64,000 bases of DNA from JBAXTE01 sp963556065 (GTDB taxonomy: Bacteria; Bacteroidota; Bacteroidia; Bacteroidales; WCHB1-69): contig CAUVYH020000020.1 of the NCBI GenBank assembly GCA_963556065.3, positions 1 to 64,000 on the forward strand, read 5' to 3'. The notes beneath the pieces are model-generated. The model was not told the origin of the DNA. It searched no databases and saw nothing but the letters and a program-made list of their open reading frames with translations. Shown here piece by piece: positions 34,931 to 45,642 of this stretch. Numbering within the stretch: position 1 is the first letter of the stretch; each line of letters begins with the position of its first letter. The position numbers and the translations under genes are program-made.

Positions 34931-35470
34931 ATGAAAACAAATCTACTTCTCATTTCTGTTTTTCTCCTGGTTTTTTCAGGCAAAAATCTCGCAGCAGGTT
35001 ATCATCCCGATGAAAAACCTGGCGATGCGAAAACGTCAAAAGTTGTCGCGGCTCCGCTTGCCGTATTCGAGTTTAGGGCAACTTCAAACCAGGATGAGCA
35101 AAAATCGATTTCAAAAGAAATGATCGAAGAACATTTTTTGGGAGAAGCAATTGCAGCGAAACTATACCTTTTCGAATCGAAATATACGTATCAGGTACCA
35201 ATTGTCCCCGGAAATCCACAAACACGCACGGTTATTCGAAAACCCACCGTTTATGAGGCCGTAAAAAAAATCGAACGGCAATTAAAGAAGTCTGTTAAAA
35301 AAGGCGAAATTACTGTTGAAGCCGCTCAGTCGGAATTCGACAAAGTGCTCGACGTTGCCCGTAATGTTTTAACCGCCGACACCACCGAATTTGAAAAAGC
35401 AATTGCCGAATCGGGCGATGCAAATTCGCTGACCAACCTTTTCATCAACCGGGTAAAGCTATTGTTTTAG
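34931..35470 (+). CDS. Small secreted protein of unknown function
   Basis: The ATG at 34931 gives a signal peptide (MKTNLLLISVFLLVFSGKNL), which decides the start over an in-frame ATG at 34856. The mature protein of about 155 residues is charged and helical (VKKIERQLKKSVKKGEITVE). It has no recognised domain. It lies between the phosphoesterase and the SusC gene on the same strand, with gaps of about 275 and 260 bp, so co-transcription is uncertain. Confidence 0.75.
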   Translation: MKTNLLLISVFLLVFSGKNLAAGYHPDEKPGDAKTSKVVAAPLAVFEFRATSNQDEQKSISKEMIEEHFLGEAIAAKLYLFESKYTYQVPIVPGNPQTRTVIRKPTVYEAVKKIERQLKKSVKKGEITVEAAQSEFDKVLDVARNVLTADTTEFEKAIAESGDANSLTNLFINRVKLLF

Positions 35471-35731
35471 CCTAAAAATATGTGCTTGCCGGAACCATCC
35501 GGCCACCGCAATAATTTAAAGGCGGCAAACAAAAGAACATATAATTACAGAGGTTCACCCAGCATTTCACGCCACAGAACATCACAAGCACCAGCTTAAT
35601 ATTCAGCAAATTAACATCAGCATTAACTTGTGAAATTCACGCGTTTGCATTAGTTATTTGCAGTTTAAAAAACTGCAAAAAGCTATTGTTATGCCTAACA
35701 ATATTTGAGTATTAATCCTAATCAATTGAAA

Positions 35732-38700
35732 ATGCAAAAAATTCTATTTTTAGTTATCACATTTCTCCTTACCGGGGTTTCAGTTTTTGCCCAAAAGGCA
35801 ACGATAGAAGGCACGGTAAAGACCAGCAGTGGAGAAAGCCTTCCAAGCGCTACCATTTTGGTTAAAGGAAGCGCTACCGGCACCTTAACCGATATTGACG
35901 GTCATTTCACCATCAAAGCGGAGCCCAAAGATGTTCTGGTAGCATCGTATATTGGGTTCGAAACAGCCGAATTTCCGATAGGAAATCAAAAAACTGTCAG
36001 TATTGTTTTATTCGAATCCAAGCAGGAAATAAAAGAAGTTGTTGTAACTGCATTGGGTATCGAAAAACAAAAAAGCACCATTGGCTTTTCTGTTCAGGAT
36101 GTAAAAGGAACCGAGTTGGTAAAAGCCCGCGAACCCAATGCAATCAATTCGCTGGCGGGTAAAATTGCCGGTTTAACCATTGGTAGTTCTTCCGAAATCC
36201 TGGGCGCTCCGGTCGTTAAGCTTCGCGGCTACACACCTTTATATGTGGTTGACGGCGTCCCAATCCAAACCGACACCTGGAATATAAATCCTGACGATAT
36301 AGAAAGTTATACCGTACTGAAAGGCCCTACTGCTGCTGCTTTGTACGGATCGCGCGGGCAGTTTGGAGCCATTCAGATTACAACCAAACGAGGCACTCAG
36401 GACAAACGCGGATTCACCGTTGAATTCAATTCGAGCACCATGGTCGAAAAAGGCTTCCTGGCCATTCCTAAAGTTCAGGACGAATATGGCCCCGGCGACC
36501 ACGGTGTATATGCTTTTGCTGATGGCAAAGGTGGCGGCTTAAACGATGCCGATTACGATATTTGGGGCCCGCACTTCGAAGGACAGCTCATTCCGCAATA
36601 CGATGGCGAAGTTACCCCGGGCACCAGCTACACCACCACGTTTGCCAACGGATCGACCTATACCGGCAACATCAAGCCAACACCGTGGATTGCCCGAGGG
36701 AAAGACAACCTGAAACGTTTCCTCGAAGCCGGCCTTTTATCCAATAATAGTGTTGCACTCTCGGCCAGTGGCGAAAAGTACGACCTTCGGTTTTCGGCAT
36801 CGCACAGCTACCAGAATGGAATTGTGCCAAACACCAAACTGAACATTACCAATTTCAGCCTGAACGGAGGTTATAAAATCTCAAAGAAACTATCGGTAAA
36901 CGCCAGCATGGCTTTTAGCCGTCAGTACACGCCAAATATTCCCGACGTGAATTACGGGCCAAACAGCATCATTTACAATATTATTGCATGGGGCGGAGCC
37001 GATTGGAACATTGATGACATGCGCAACTACTGGCAACCGGGCAAAGAAGGAGTTCAATCGGTTTATGCCGAATACCAGAGGTACCACAACCCCTATTTCA
37101 TGTCATACGAATGGTTGAGGGGACACTACAAAAACGACATTGTAGCCAACGCCTCTGTAAACTACAAATTTAACGACAACCTCAGTTTGCAGGCACGAAG
37201 CGCTATTACCACCTACGATTTGTTCCGTTCCGAAAAACTGCCATTCTCGGCGCACCCGTATGGCCGCGAGGCTGGCGAAGGAGACTACCGCGAAGACAAA
37301 CGCAACTTGTTCGAAAACAATACCGACATTCTTTTGTCGTATGATAAATACCTGGTTCCAAAACTGAACTTACATGCTACCGTTGGCGGAAACATCCGCA
37401 GTTATACCTTCAGGAGCAGCTACGCAACAACCGATTACATGAACGTTCCGGGCTGGTACAACCTTGCCAACTCGAAAAACCCGGTTATTTCCAGAAACTA
37501 CTATGCCCCGATGCAGGTATTAAGTGGTTATGCCACCGCGGATATGACTTACAACGAATTCCTGACCTTGTCGTTTACCGGGCGTGTGGATAAAAACTCA
37601 ACCTTGCCAACCAGCCACAACACTTATTTCTATCCATCGGTATCAACCAGTCTCGAATTGTCGAAGCTAATGACTATTCCAACGGTGAATTCGTGGAAGC
37701 TACGCGGATCGTATGCCAAAGTGGGCGGCGCCTTAACCAAAAGCACCATTGGCCAGTTGTGGGTTCCGGGCTACGGCAGCAACTATTATTCGCCTTACGA
37801 TGGCCCTTCGTTCCAGAATTCGGCTTCGTATTCAATCAGCCTGATACAGAGCAAACCATCGGCTTCGTACACCAACACGATTTCGAACCCCGATCTGAAA
37901 CCAAGTTCAAGTTCGGCCTGGGAAGTTGGTACCGATTTGTCGCTGCTTAAGAACCGGTTGAACTTCGATTTCACTTATTTCTCAAGCATCGACGGCCCTG
38001 GTATTTTTTCTTTACCTATTTCAGAAGGAACCGGGTATTCTTCGGCTTTGGTTAATGGGATCAAAATTGAAAGAAAAGGTGTCGAAATCAATGTTTCAGG
38101 AACACCGATTAAAAACCGCAGTGGCTTTACCTGGGAAATTGGCGCAAACTACTCAACCACACAACAGTATTACAAAGAATTTTTCCCGGGTGTAGAAAAA
38201 CTGAATATTTACTACAAAGTAGGCGACCGAGTGGACAAAATGTACGGAACCGACTTTGTTTATACGCCGGATGGCCAAATCATCAACGATGCCAGCGGAA
38301 GGCCAATTCGTAATTCAGTGCCCCAGTTTTTGGGTTATGCCAACCCCGATTGGACAGGAGCCATTAACAATACGATCATGTATAAAAATCTTAGCCTGAA
38401 GTTCCAGTTCGATGGCAGGTTTGGTGGCAAAATCCTCGACTATGTAGAGAAGAAAACCTATCAGGGAGGACGTCACATCAACACGGTGAAAGGCGACATG
38501 GGAGCTGCGCGTTTGAACGATGTGAAAGGGATTAAGTCGTATGTAGGTTCGGGCGTTGTAGTTAGCAACGGGAAAGCGATCTCCTACGATTCGGATGGCA
38601 AAGTGACTAACTACACTGAACTTCAATACACTCAGAACACAACGGCCACTTATCTTCAGGACTACATCAGCCGCTACTACGGAACCGATGTGGCCGACCG

Positions 38701-38938
38701 CATCGACCGCACATTCGTGAAACTCCGCGAAGTGGTACTTACCTATAATGTTCCGCAATTATACCTGAAGAAGACCTTCATCAAACAGGCAAGCATTTCG
38801 TTTGTAGGCCGCAACCTGCTCTATTTTGCCCAACGTTCTGATATTGATATTGAGCAGTATGCCGGTACTGATGGTTCGTCGGGATTGCAAACCCCTACGA
38901 CACGCCGATACGGGTTTAACCTGAGCTTTAGTTTCTAA
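35732..38938 (+). CDS. SusC/RagA-family TonB-dependent outer-membrane transporter
   Basis: The ATG at 35732 starts a signal peptide (MQKILFLVITFLLTGVSVFA). The 1068-residue protein then has a carboxypeptidase-like beta-sandwich (residues about 25-105: ATIEGTVKTSSGESLPSATI), a plug (INSLAGKIAGLTIGSS, LYVVDGVPI, GPTAAALYGSRG) and a 22-strand barrel ending FNLSFSF. It imports a glycan, peptide or phosphorylated substrate, energised by TonB, together with the downstream SusD-like lipoprotein 28 bp away. Confidence 0.96.
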   Translation: MQKILFLVITFLLTGVSVFAQKATIEGTVKTSSGESLPSATILVKGSATGTLTDIDGHFTIKAEPKDVLVASYIGFETAEFPIGNQKTVSIVLFESKQEIKEVVVTALGIEKQKSTIGFSVQDVKGTELVKAREPNAINSLAGKIAGLTIGSSSEILGAPVVKLRGYTPLYVVDGVPIQTDTWNINPDDIESYTVLKGPTAAALYGSRGQFGAIQITTKRGTQDKRGFTVEFNSSTMVEKGFLAIPKVQDEYGPGDHGVYAFADGKGGGLNDADYDIWGPHFEGQLIPQYDGEVTPGTSYTTTFANGSTYTGNIKPTPWIARGKDNLKRFLEAGLLSNNSVALSASGEKYDLRFSASHSYQNGIVPNTKLNITNFSLNGGYKISKKLSVNASMAFSRQYTPNIPDVNYGPNSIIYNIIAWGGADWNIDDMRNYWQPGKEGVQSVYAEYQRYHNPYFMSYEWLRGHYKNDIVANASVNYKFNDNLSLQARSAITTYDLFRSEKLPFSAHPYGREAGEGDYREDKRNLFENNTDILLSYDKYLVPKLNLHATVGGNIRSYTFRSSYATTDYMNVPGWYNLANSKNPVISRNYYAPMQVLSGYATADMTYNEFLTLSFTGRVDKNSTLPTSHNTYFYPSVSTSLELSKLMTIPTVNSWKLRGSYAKVGGALTKSTIGQLWVPGYGSNYYSPYDGPSFQNSASYSISLIQSKPSASYTNTISNPDLKPSSSSAWEVGTDLSLLKNRLNFDFTYFSSIDGPGIFSLPISEGTGYSSALVNGIKIERKGVEINVSGTPIKNRSGFTWEIGANYSTTQQYYKEFFPGVEKLNIYYKVGDRVDKMYGTDFVYTPDGQIINDASGRPIRNSVPQFLGYANPDWTGAINNTIMYKNLSLKFQFDGRFGGKILDYVEKKTYQGGRHINTVKGDMGAARLNDVKGIKSYVGSGVVVSNGKAISYDSDGKVTNYTELQYTQNTTATYLQDYISRYYGTDVADRIDRTFVKLREVVLTYNVPQLYLKKTFIKQASISFVGRNLLYFAQRSDIDIEQYAGTDGSSGLQTPTTRRYGFNLSFSF

Positions 38939-38966
38939 TGAATAAAAAAATTACAACCGAAATATC

Positions 38967-40457
38967 ATGAGAAAGATTACAATACTAGTGATGATGTTCG
39001 CCATTGCCCTATCATCATGCCAAAAATTCGAAGATTTGGAGAAAGACCCCAATAACCCGGGACAAGTACCTCCTTCGCTTGTTTTCACCAATGTACTTTA
39101 CAGCATGTACTATTCGCCCTGGGACGATGTTCAACGCTGGAACCAGTACTGGTGCAGCAACTACGCCTATTACGACGATCAGGAATACGACTGGACGACA
39201 ACCTCGTTCAATTTCTCGAAGCTGAAGAATGTGGAACAAATGGTTTCTGAAGCCGCCCGTGTAGGTTTGGCAACAAACAACCCGTACTCAGCCATTGGCA
39301 AGTTCTTCAAAGCTTATTTTTTTGTTGATATGAGTATGAAATTGGGCGATGTACCCATGACCGAAGCATTAAAGAAGCTCGATAATACAACGCCAAAATA
39401 CGATTCGCAAAAAACAGTTTTCAAGCAGGCGCTTACCTGGCTCGACGAAGCCAACACCGATTTGCAGGCATTGATCGACAAAAACGACCAATCGTTAACC
39501 GGCGATTTCATGCTCAACAACAACCTGAAATCGTGGCAAAAAGTGGTGAACAGCTATAAACTTCGCGTATTGATTTCGCTGAGCAAAAAGGAAAGCGATG
39601 CCGATTTGAACATCAGGAGCCAGTTTGCAGCCATTATTGGAAATCCAGCCAAGTACCCATTAATCAGCTCGCTCGACGACAACCTGAAATTCACCTTTAA
39701 TGCTTCAACCGATAAATACCCGCTCAATCAGGACAACTATGGGCAAACAGCTACCCGCAACAACATGTCGGCTACTTACCTCAACACGCTGGTTTCGCTG
39801 AAAGACCCGCGCACGTTCATCGTTGCCGACCCTGCACCTGCTAAACTGAAAGCCGGTTTAACAGCCGCCGATTACGATGCTTATGTGGGCGCAAGTTCAG
39901 GCGAAAGTTTGGACGATATGTCAACCAAAATGTTGAAAGGCGAGTATTCGCCCATCAGCAAAAACAAATATTACAGCTCGTACACCGGTGAACCTTGCAT
40001 ACAGATCGGCTATTCCGAAGTATGTTTCAACATTGCCGAAGCCATTAACCGGGGCTGGATTACCGGGAATGCCGAAGACTACTACGTGAAAGGGATTAAG
40101 GCTTCCTGGTCGTTCCACGGGGTAAGCGATGTTGAAAGCAAATGGACAACTTATTATGCGCAGACTTCAGTAAAACTAAGCAATACGGCAGCCACGGCCC
40201 TCACCCAGATTCTGACCCAGAAATACCTGGCATTCTTCCAGAATTCAGGATGGGAAGCCTATAACAACTATCGCCGAACCGGGGTGCCTGCATTCCTTAC
40301 CGGCCCTGGAACCGCAAACAGCGGTCGTATCGCCAAACGCTGGCAGTATCCAAGTGAGGAACGAACAACCAACGCAACAAACTACAACGCCGCATTAACC
40401 AGCCAGTTTGGTTCAACAACCGACGACATCAACGCTGACATGTGGATTATTAAATAG
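38967..40457 (+). CDS. SusD/RagB-family substrate-binding lipoprotein
   Basis: The 496-residue protein has a lipoprotein signal (MRKITILVMMFAIALSSCQ, Cys18) and starts the mature part with EDLEKDPNNPGQVPPSLVF, typical of SusD-like proteins. The helical tetratricopeptide-like core and the conserved end (WQYPSEERTTNATNYNAAL) support this. It binds the substrate at the cell surface above the SusC channel. Full length. The genes follow each other with 28 bp between them. Confidence 0.95.
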   Translation: MRKITILVMMFAIALSSCQKFEDLEKDPNNPGQVPPSLVFTNVLYSMYYSPWDDVQRWNQYWCSNYAYYDDQEYDWTTTSFNFSKLKNVEQMVSEAARVGLATNNPYSAIGKFFKAYFFVDMSMKLGDVPMTEALKKLDNTTPKYDSQKTVFKQALTWLDEANTDLQALIDKNDQSLTGDFMLNNNLKSWQKVVNSYKLRVLISLSKKESDADLNIRSQFAAIIGNPAKYPLISSLDDNLKFTFNASTDKYPLNQDNYGQTATRNNMSATYLNTLVSLKDPRTFIVADPAPAKLKAGLTAADYDAYVGASSGESLDDMSTKMLKGEYSPISKNKYYSSYTGEPCIQIGYSEVCFNIAEAINRGWITGNAEDYYVKGIKASWSFHGVSDVESKWTTYYAQTSVKLSNTAATALTQILTQKYLAFFQNSGWEAYNNYRRTGVPAFLTGPGTANSGRIAKRWQYPSEERTTNATNYNAALTSQFGSTTDDINADMWIIK

Positions 40458-40488
40458 CATCAAATATCCTTTTATACTGACTTTTCCC

Positions 40489-40540
40489 ACGCATCGTTCG
40501 ACCGGGCTTACACCAAGGTCTGCGATGCGTTCTTCTCCTT
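40489..40540 (+). terminator. Terminator after the SusC/SusD genes
   Basis: An 8-bp perfect stem ACGCATCG / CGATGCGT (40489-40496, 40523-40530) with an inner GACC / GGTC pair is followed by a pyrimidine-rich tract (TCTTCTCCTTTTC). It lies 32 bp past the SusD stop. Confidence 0.6.
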
Positions 40541-41327
40541 TTCAAAGCATGAACAGAGGTTTACAAATACATCAGGGCGTACCCTAAACGGAAAGACCAT
40601 AAACAGCTTAAACAGCAAAATTCCCGCGATTTTCTTTTTTCATGAAGAGGCTATCCCCAAAAAGGATGGCCTCACTTTATAATTTCGGATTTATCGTTTT
40701 TTTGATTAATATCTGATCAATTTCAGGCCAAAACCTGAAAAACTTAAACTTGAATAAGCTCCGGCGACAAACGGTAGAACTAAGCCAGATGTAACGAGAC
40801 CACAAATCATCGGTTATACCGAAGAATTTCATGACTGATAAAAAAATATACCAAAAATGCGTACCAGTAGTCCAAATACAAAGTGTGTTCAAAACCAGAA
40901 ACTTAAACAATCGATCAACGAATGAGCCAAATGTACATTGATTTTTTTTAGCGCCTTTCGTTTCGAATTCTAAACATTTCATGCGGAAAAACAGTTTATT
41001 CGCAAGAATTCGTATATTTTTTTGGATAAATACAAAGATTATTTGAATCAATTGAGTTATTTTTGTACTCAAACATTTTAAGTTCTTCTTCGGCATATTG
41101 AAACTGGCCCATAAATTTTCCGGGGACTTCACCCAAATAAAGGAAGCTTTGGAAAAACAAGGGCACTTCATCAAAGGCACTTTCAAAAAAAAGCCTGAGA
41201 TTTCAAATTTGTCAACGCTGAATTGAAAAACATCTCATATTTTTCCGCCTCAATAAAACTTAGGACGCTGCTTTTCCCCGGCTTATTGTGACTAAGGAGG
41301 CGAAGCTGTGAGATCACACAAAAGAAC
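40541..41327. other. Non-coding gap before the capsule locus
   Basis: About 790 bp without a supported gene. It includes a hairpin at 40647-40673 (GAGGC-T-ATCC / GGAT-G-GCCTC) and a stretch rich in A and T. A putative antisense frame at 40677-41186 has no recognisable features and poor composition, so I do not call it. The promoter for the capsule locus is presumably near 41290-41320. Confidence 0.5.
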
Positions 41328-41858
41328 ATGCTCGACAGTCTGATCACATCAAAAACAAGAATTAAAATCTTGCTTAAGTTTTTCTTAAATAGTCGAAATA
41401 AAGGCTATCTGAGAAATCTCGAGTCTGAATTTGACGAATCATCCAATTCAATACGCATTGAATTGAATAAACTCGAAAAAGCGGGCTTACTTCAATCGGC
41501 CTTCGAGCGAAATAAAAAAATATTCTTTGCAAATACCGAACATCCGCTGTTTAGCGATATTCACAATATTCTGCGAAAGTTTGTCGGCATTGACCAAGTC
41601 ATTGAACATGTCATCAAACAAACCGGCGATTTAAAAGCAGCTTACCTTACCGGCGCCTTTGCCCTTGGAAAAGATTCGCAAACCATCGAGCTGGCCCTTG
41701 TGGGAAATAAGCTTGATTCAGGTTACATTCAGAATCTTATACAAAAAGCTGAAAATTACATTCACAGAAAGATTATCTTTGTTATCCTGAACGAAGAAGA
41801 GGGAAGTAAGATTCACAACAACAAAGACATTTTACTCATTTGGGAAGCCGGGGCGTAA
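41328..41858 (+). CDS. Winged-helix regulator with NTase-like tail
   Basis: The 176-residue protein starts with an ArsR/MarR-like winged helix (MLDSLITSKTRIKILLKFFL...YLRNLESEFDESSNSIRIEL, then LEKAGLLQSAFERNKKIFFA). A C-terminal alpha/beta region follows, with LKAAYLTGAFALGKDSQTIE resembling a nucleotidyltransferase-type fold. It is the first gene of the capsule locus, 32 bp before the export gene, so it probably controls or tunes it. Confidence 0.8.
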   Translation: MLDSLITSKTRIKILLKFFLNSRNKGYLRNLESEFDESSNSIRIELNKLEKAGLLQSAFERNKKIFFANTEHPLFSDIHNILRKFVGIDQVIEHVIKQTGDLKAAYLTGAFALGKDSQTIELALVGNKLDSGYIQNLIQKAENYIHRKIIFVILNEEEGSKIHNNKDILLIWEAGA

Positions 41859-41890
41859 ATTTTTAGTTACAAACAAATACATACTATAAC

Positions 41891-42679
41891 ATGAATAAAT
41901 TCATTAATTTACTGATCATTGCATTATCCGTGCTCTTGTTTTCCTGCCGGAGCAGCAAGGAACTCATTTACATGACTGATGTGACCGACAACGAAACGAT
42001 CAGTCGCTTGCCTGTTCACGAAACCGAACACATCGTTAAAACAGGCGATATTCTGTATGTAAGCATCAAATCCATTAACCCCGATGTCAACCAGATTTTT
42101 AATCCAGAATCCAACATGGAAACTAGCACAGGAACAGGATTCCAAAAATATACAACTCCAGGCGGCGCCTATTTGTATGGTTACGAAGTTGATGCCGATG
42201 GATTCATCAAGTTGCCCAACCTGGGGAAAATTAAAGTGGGCGGAATACCTCAGTCTCAGTTAAGTGGAGTTGTTCAGAAAAAAGCCGATGAATACCTAAA
42301 CGATGCTATTGTCAAGGTCAAACTGCTGAACTATAAAATAACTGTAATGGGAGAAGTCAGAGTTCCGGGAATTTATTACAATTACAACAACAACATTACC
42401 GTTTTGGAAGCCCTGGCAATGGCTAACGGGAACACCGATTATGCCAGCATTAAAAACGTAATGGTCATCCGGCCTTATCCCGATGGCAATAAGACCTTCC
42501 TGTTGGATATGTCGTCGAAAGACATTTACAAATCAGAAGCATTCTATCTACAGCCAAACGATTACGTGGTGGTGCGCCCCGACCGCTACAAAAACTTCCA
42601 GTTGAACAGCCAGGCTTATTCGCTGTTCTTTTCATCCTTATCCGTACTTTTGGCCGTGTTAGGGTTTGTCCTAAAATAA
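41891..42679 (+). CDS. Wza-like polysaccharide export lipoprotein
   Basis: The 262-residue protein has a lipoprotein signal (MNKFINLLIIALSVLLFSC, Cys19) and the poly_export domain (IVKTGDILYVSIKSINPDV, about residues 50-70; DADGFIKLPNLGKIKVGG; SLBB-like ITVMGEVRVPGIYYNY). The last 25 residues are hydrophobic. It forms the outer-membrane exit pore for the capsule chain and works with the Wzc-like protein encoded next, 70 bp away. Confidence 0.92.
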   Translation: MNKFINLLIIALSVLLFSCRSSKELIYMTDVTDNETISRLPVHETEHIVKTGDILYVSIKSINPDVNQIFNPESNMETSTGTGFQKYTTPGGAYLYGYEVDADGFIKLPNLGKIKVGGIPQSQLSGVVQKKADEYLNDAIVKVKLLNYKITVMGEVRVPGIYYNYNNNITVLEALAMANGNTDYASIKNVMVIRPYPDGNKTFLLDMSSKDIYKSEAFYLQPNDYVVVRPDRYKNFQLNSQAYSLFFSSLSVLLAVLGFVLK

Positions 42680-42749
42680 TAGGATGTTGATCAGCAACAA
42701 CAGAAAATGTGTTTCACTTAAAACAAAGTAAAAATTCACTCCAAGAAAT

Positions 42750-45173
42750 ATGAGTACAGAAAAGATCAACTACACCAATGATAACCTGCAACCAACAGTT
42801 CAGGAAGAAGAAATCGACATTAAAAAAATCATATACATCATTGTAAAACAATGGTATTGGTTTCTGCTTTGCGGAATTATAGGGTTGAGTGGCGCCTTTT
42901 TACTCAACAAAGTCAGCAAACCTGAATATTCGGTAAATGCCTCCTTACTGGTTCCTGAAAAGACGGTTGGACTAGATATGAAAGATTTATTTAGTGGTTC
43001 ATTGGATCAAAACAAAAATAACATCTACAACCAGATTGAAATTTTAAAATCGTATTACCTGGTCAACCAAACCCTTCAAAACCTGAAATGGAGAACTTCG
43101 TGGTATAAAAAAGACTTCTGGATATGGCGCGAAATCTACCGAAACGAACCCTACGATATACAGGAAGGAACGGCATTCATAAATGCTGAAGGAGTAAATA
43201 TATATATCACACCAAACTCAGAAAATACCTATTCCATTAAGGTTGACGGGCAAAGTAAAATTGGAAATGTTACCAAGTCAATTTCTTTTGAAGGGCACGG
43301 CACCTTCGGACAACCCTTTATCAACTCATATTTCAATTTCACATTACTCAAAAAAATAAATGACATTGAATCAACTGACGGGTCTTACTATTTTACATTC
43401 AATAATTTAAACACGGCAACACAATCGTATCAACTCCGCTTAAATGCGTCTTTAAAAGACAAAAACAGTGATATTATCCTGTGTTCAATCAAAGGTGAGG
43501 ATCCGGTCAAGGAAGCTGAATTCCTGAATCAACTGATCCAGGAGTACAGCACCAATAAAATGAACCTTCAAAACGAATCACAACGCCGGTCGCTCGAATT
43601 CATCAATACCCAGTTAAGCGGGATTTCCGATTCCTTAAATACAGCCAGCACCAAGTTTACCGATTTCAGATCAACGAACAAAGTCATTAATTTAGGGGAA
43701 GAAGGTAAACTGGTGATGGATAACCTGAAGGAAATTGAAGGAGAACAGGCCCAAAGCAAAATGCAGCTCGATTATTTCAAAAGCCTGTACGATTACCTGA
43801 AAAACGCAAGTGATTACAAAAAACTGGTTTCGCCCTCGGTTGTTGGGATTCAGGATGCTTCGTTGAACTCTCTGGTACTAAAGCTTGCTGAATTGTACAA
43901 CCAACGCCAGGTGTTGGCCTACAGCGCCAAGGAAAATAACCCTACCTTAATTCTCCTCGACAAACAAGTGTCGCAGATACGAAGCAGTTTAATGGAAAAC
44001 CTTCAAAACCTGATTGACAATGCCTCAATGAACATCAATTTAATTAAAGAAAGGCACAATAAAATAAGCTACCAGTTGAATAAATTGCCTGAAAAGGAAC
44101 AAAAAATGATTACCATTCAAAGGCAATACGACTTAACCAACGAAATCTATACGTTCCTTTTACAGAAACGCGCAGAAACTAATATAGCTTTAGCCTCCAG
44201 CACATCTGATGTACAGGTCATTGACATTGCAAGACCTGAAACTGCTCAGCCTATTGGTTTAGCACCCAGGATGAAATTACTGATTGGCTTTTTTATTGGG
44301 CTCCTGCTTCCTTTGGGGTTAATCTTTATCAAAAACTTTTTCGACGACCGCATACATTCTCAGGATGATGTTGAAAAGAACACACAGCTACCTATCCTGG
44401 GCAATATCATTCATAGTACAGCCAAAACAGACATTGCCGTTTATGAGTCGCCCAAATCGAACACCGCTGAATCATTCCGGGGGTTCCGAACAAATCTTCA
44501 GTTCATGCTGACCCGGGAAACCGGCAATGTGATTTCGGTACACTCCACGACTCCCGGCGAAGGAAAATCATTCATCTCAACCAACCTGGCTTCTATCCTC
44601 GCAATGAACGATAAAAAAGTTGTCCTTATTGGTGCGGATTTACGGAAGCCCCGGCTCCATAAAATATTTAACCTCGAAAACGACAAGGGGCTGTGTACTT
44701 ACCCGATTGGCTACGACTCGTTGGATCAGGTATTAAGACCCACTCAGGTTGACAACCTTTGGGTAATAAACTCGGGACCTATTCCCCCCAATCCTGCCGA
44801 ATTGCTGGGACATCCACAAATGAAGGTTTTGCTTGACGAACTTCGTCAACGATTCGATTATATTGTAATTGATAATGCCCCAATCGGACTGGTTACCGAC
44901 GGATTGATACTAGGGAAATCAGCTGATTTAAATGTCTTCCTGCTACGCTATGGAGTTTCACACAAAAGTCAGATCAAACTAATCAACGAAATAGCTGCAA
45001 AACAACAAATCAATCATTGCGCCATTGTAGTTAACGACATCAGCACCAAATCCTTTGGTTATACCTATTATAAATACTACCATTACGAATACTATCAAAA
45101 TACGTATTATTCGTACTCGGAAGACGAAGGCACAAAAAAACGCCGTAAACATAAAAAATCAGAAAAGGCATAA
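42750..45173 (+). CDS. Wzc-like chain-length determinant and tyrosine autokinase
   Basis: The 807-residue protein has two transmembrane segments (residues about 32-52 and 507-525) bracketing a periplasmic Wzz domain and coiled coils. The cytoplasmic kinase carries Walker A STTPGEGKSF (about residue 598), A' LIGADLRKPR and the Walker B region YIVIDNAPIGLV. Its tail is unusually tyrosine-rich (YTYYKYYHYEYYQNTYYSYS), the autophosphorylation cluster. Cycling of this phosphorylation sets capsule chain length together with the Wza-like partner. No separate phosphatase gene is seen here. Confidence 0.95.
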   Translation: MSTEKINYTNDNLQPTVQEEEIDIKKIIYIIVKQWYWFLLCGIIGLSGAFLLNKVSKPEYSVNASLLVPEKTVGLDMKDLFSGSLDQNKNNIYNQIEILKSYYLVNQTLQNLKWRTSWYKKDFWIWREIYRNEPYDIQEGTAFINAEGVNIYITPNSENTYSIKVDGQSKIGNVTKSISFEGHGTFGQPFINSYFNFTLLKKINDIESTDGSYYFTFNNLNTATQSYQLRLNASLKDKNSDIILCSIKGEDPVKEAEFLNQLIQEYSTNKMNLQNESQRRSLEFINTQLSGISDSLNTASTKFTDFRSTNKVINLGEEGKLVMDNLKEIEGEQAQSKMQLDYFKSLYDYLKNASDYKKLVSPSVVGIQDASLNSLVLKLAELYNQRQVLAYSAKENNPTLILLDKQVSQIRSSLMENLQNLIDNASMNINLIKERHNKISYQLNKLPEKEQKMITIQRQYDLTNEIYTFLLQKRAETNIALASSTSDVQVIDIARPETAQPIGLAPRMKLLIGFFIGLLLPLGLIFIKNFFDDRIHSQDDVEKNTQLPILGNIIHSTAKTDIAVYESPKSNTAESFRGFRTNLQFMLTRETGNVISVHSTTPGEGKSFISTNLASILAMNDKKVVLIGADLRKPRLHKIFNLENDKGLCTYPIGYDSLDQVLRPTQVDNLWVINSGPIPPNPAELLGHPQMKVLLDELRQRFDYIVIDNAPIGLVTDGLILGKSADLNVFLLRYGVSHKSQIKLINEIAAKQQINHCAIVVNDISTKSFGYTYYKYYHYEYYQNTYYSYSEDEGTKKRRKHKKSEKA

Positions 45174-45642
45174 CCAATAACAGGCAACAACAGTAGCAAA
45201 CGCTAAAGCCTTCGTTGGTTACGGTTTAAATTTAATCATTTAACGTAAGTTCAAAAAAGGTGCTTTGTTAAATGGTTCTATTGACAGGATACTGCGGGTA
45301 ACCAATGTGCAATAGATAGATACTCCTTAAAAAAGGAAGTTCTTTAAACCTTATCTTTTAAAAGTAACCGTAGTAGAATAGGATGTTATAGTTGATTTCA
45401 ACCTTATTACCTCATTGTTTATCAGGCAGATCAATAAGGTTAAATTTTTGGGGCACGTATCCTGCGAAGGTTGCCCTAAATAAAATAAGGTTTGACCCTA
45501 CACCTATTGGAGTCTTCAACTTAAGTAATGAGAATGAAATAATGTCGTACTTATGTTTGTATTTTATACAGACTCACCCCCTGCACCTGACGGACGTCGG
45601 GGTGAGTCCATTTAAAATACGACAATAAATTTTTCCGATTAC

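Noticed and set aside
40677..41186. 169-residue minus-strand frame in the gap before the capsule locus
   Set aside because: Low-complexity, cysteine- and phenylalanine-rich composition, no motif, no family pattern, and opposite to flanking genes.
45392..45628. 78-residue plus-strand frame in the palindrome-rich gap
   Set aside because: It runs through a palindrome (45571-45608) and shows no recognisable domain.
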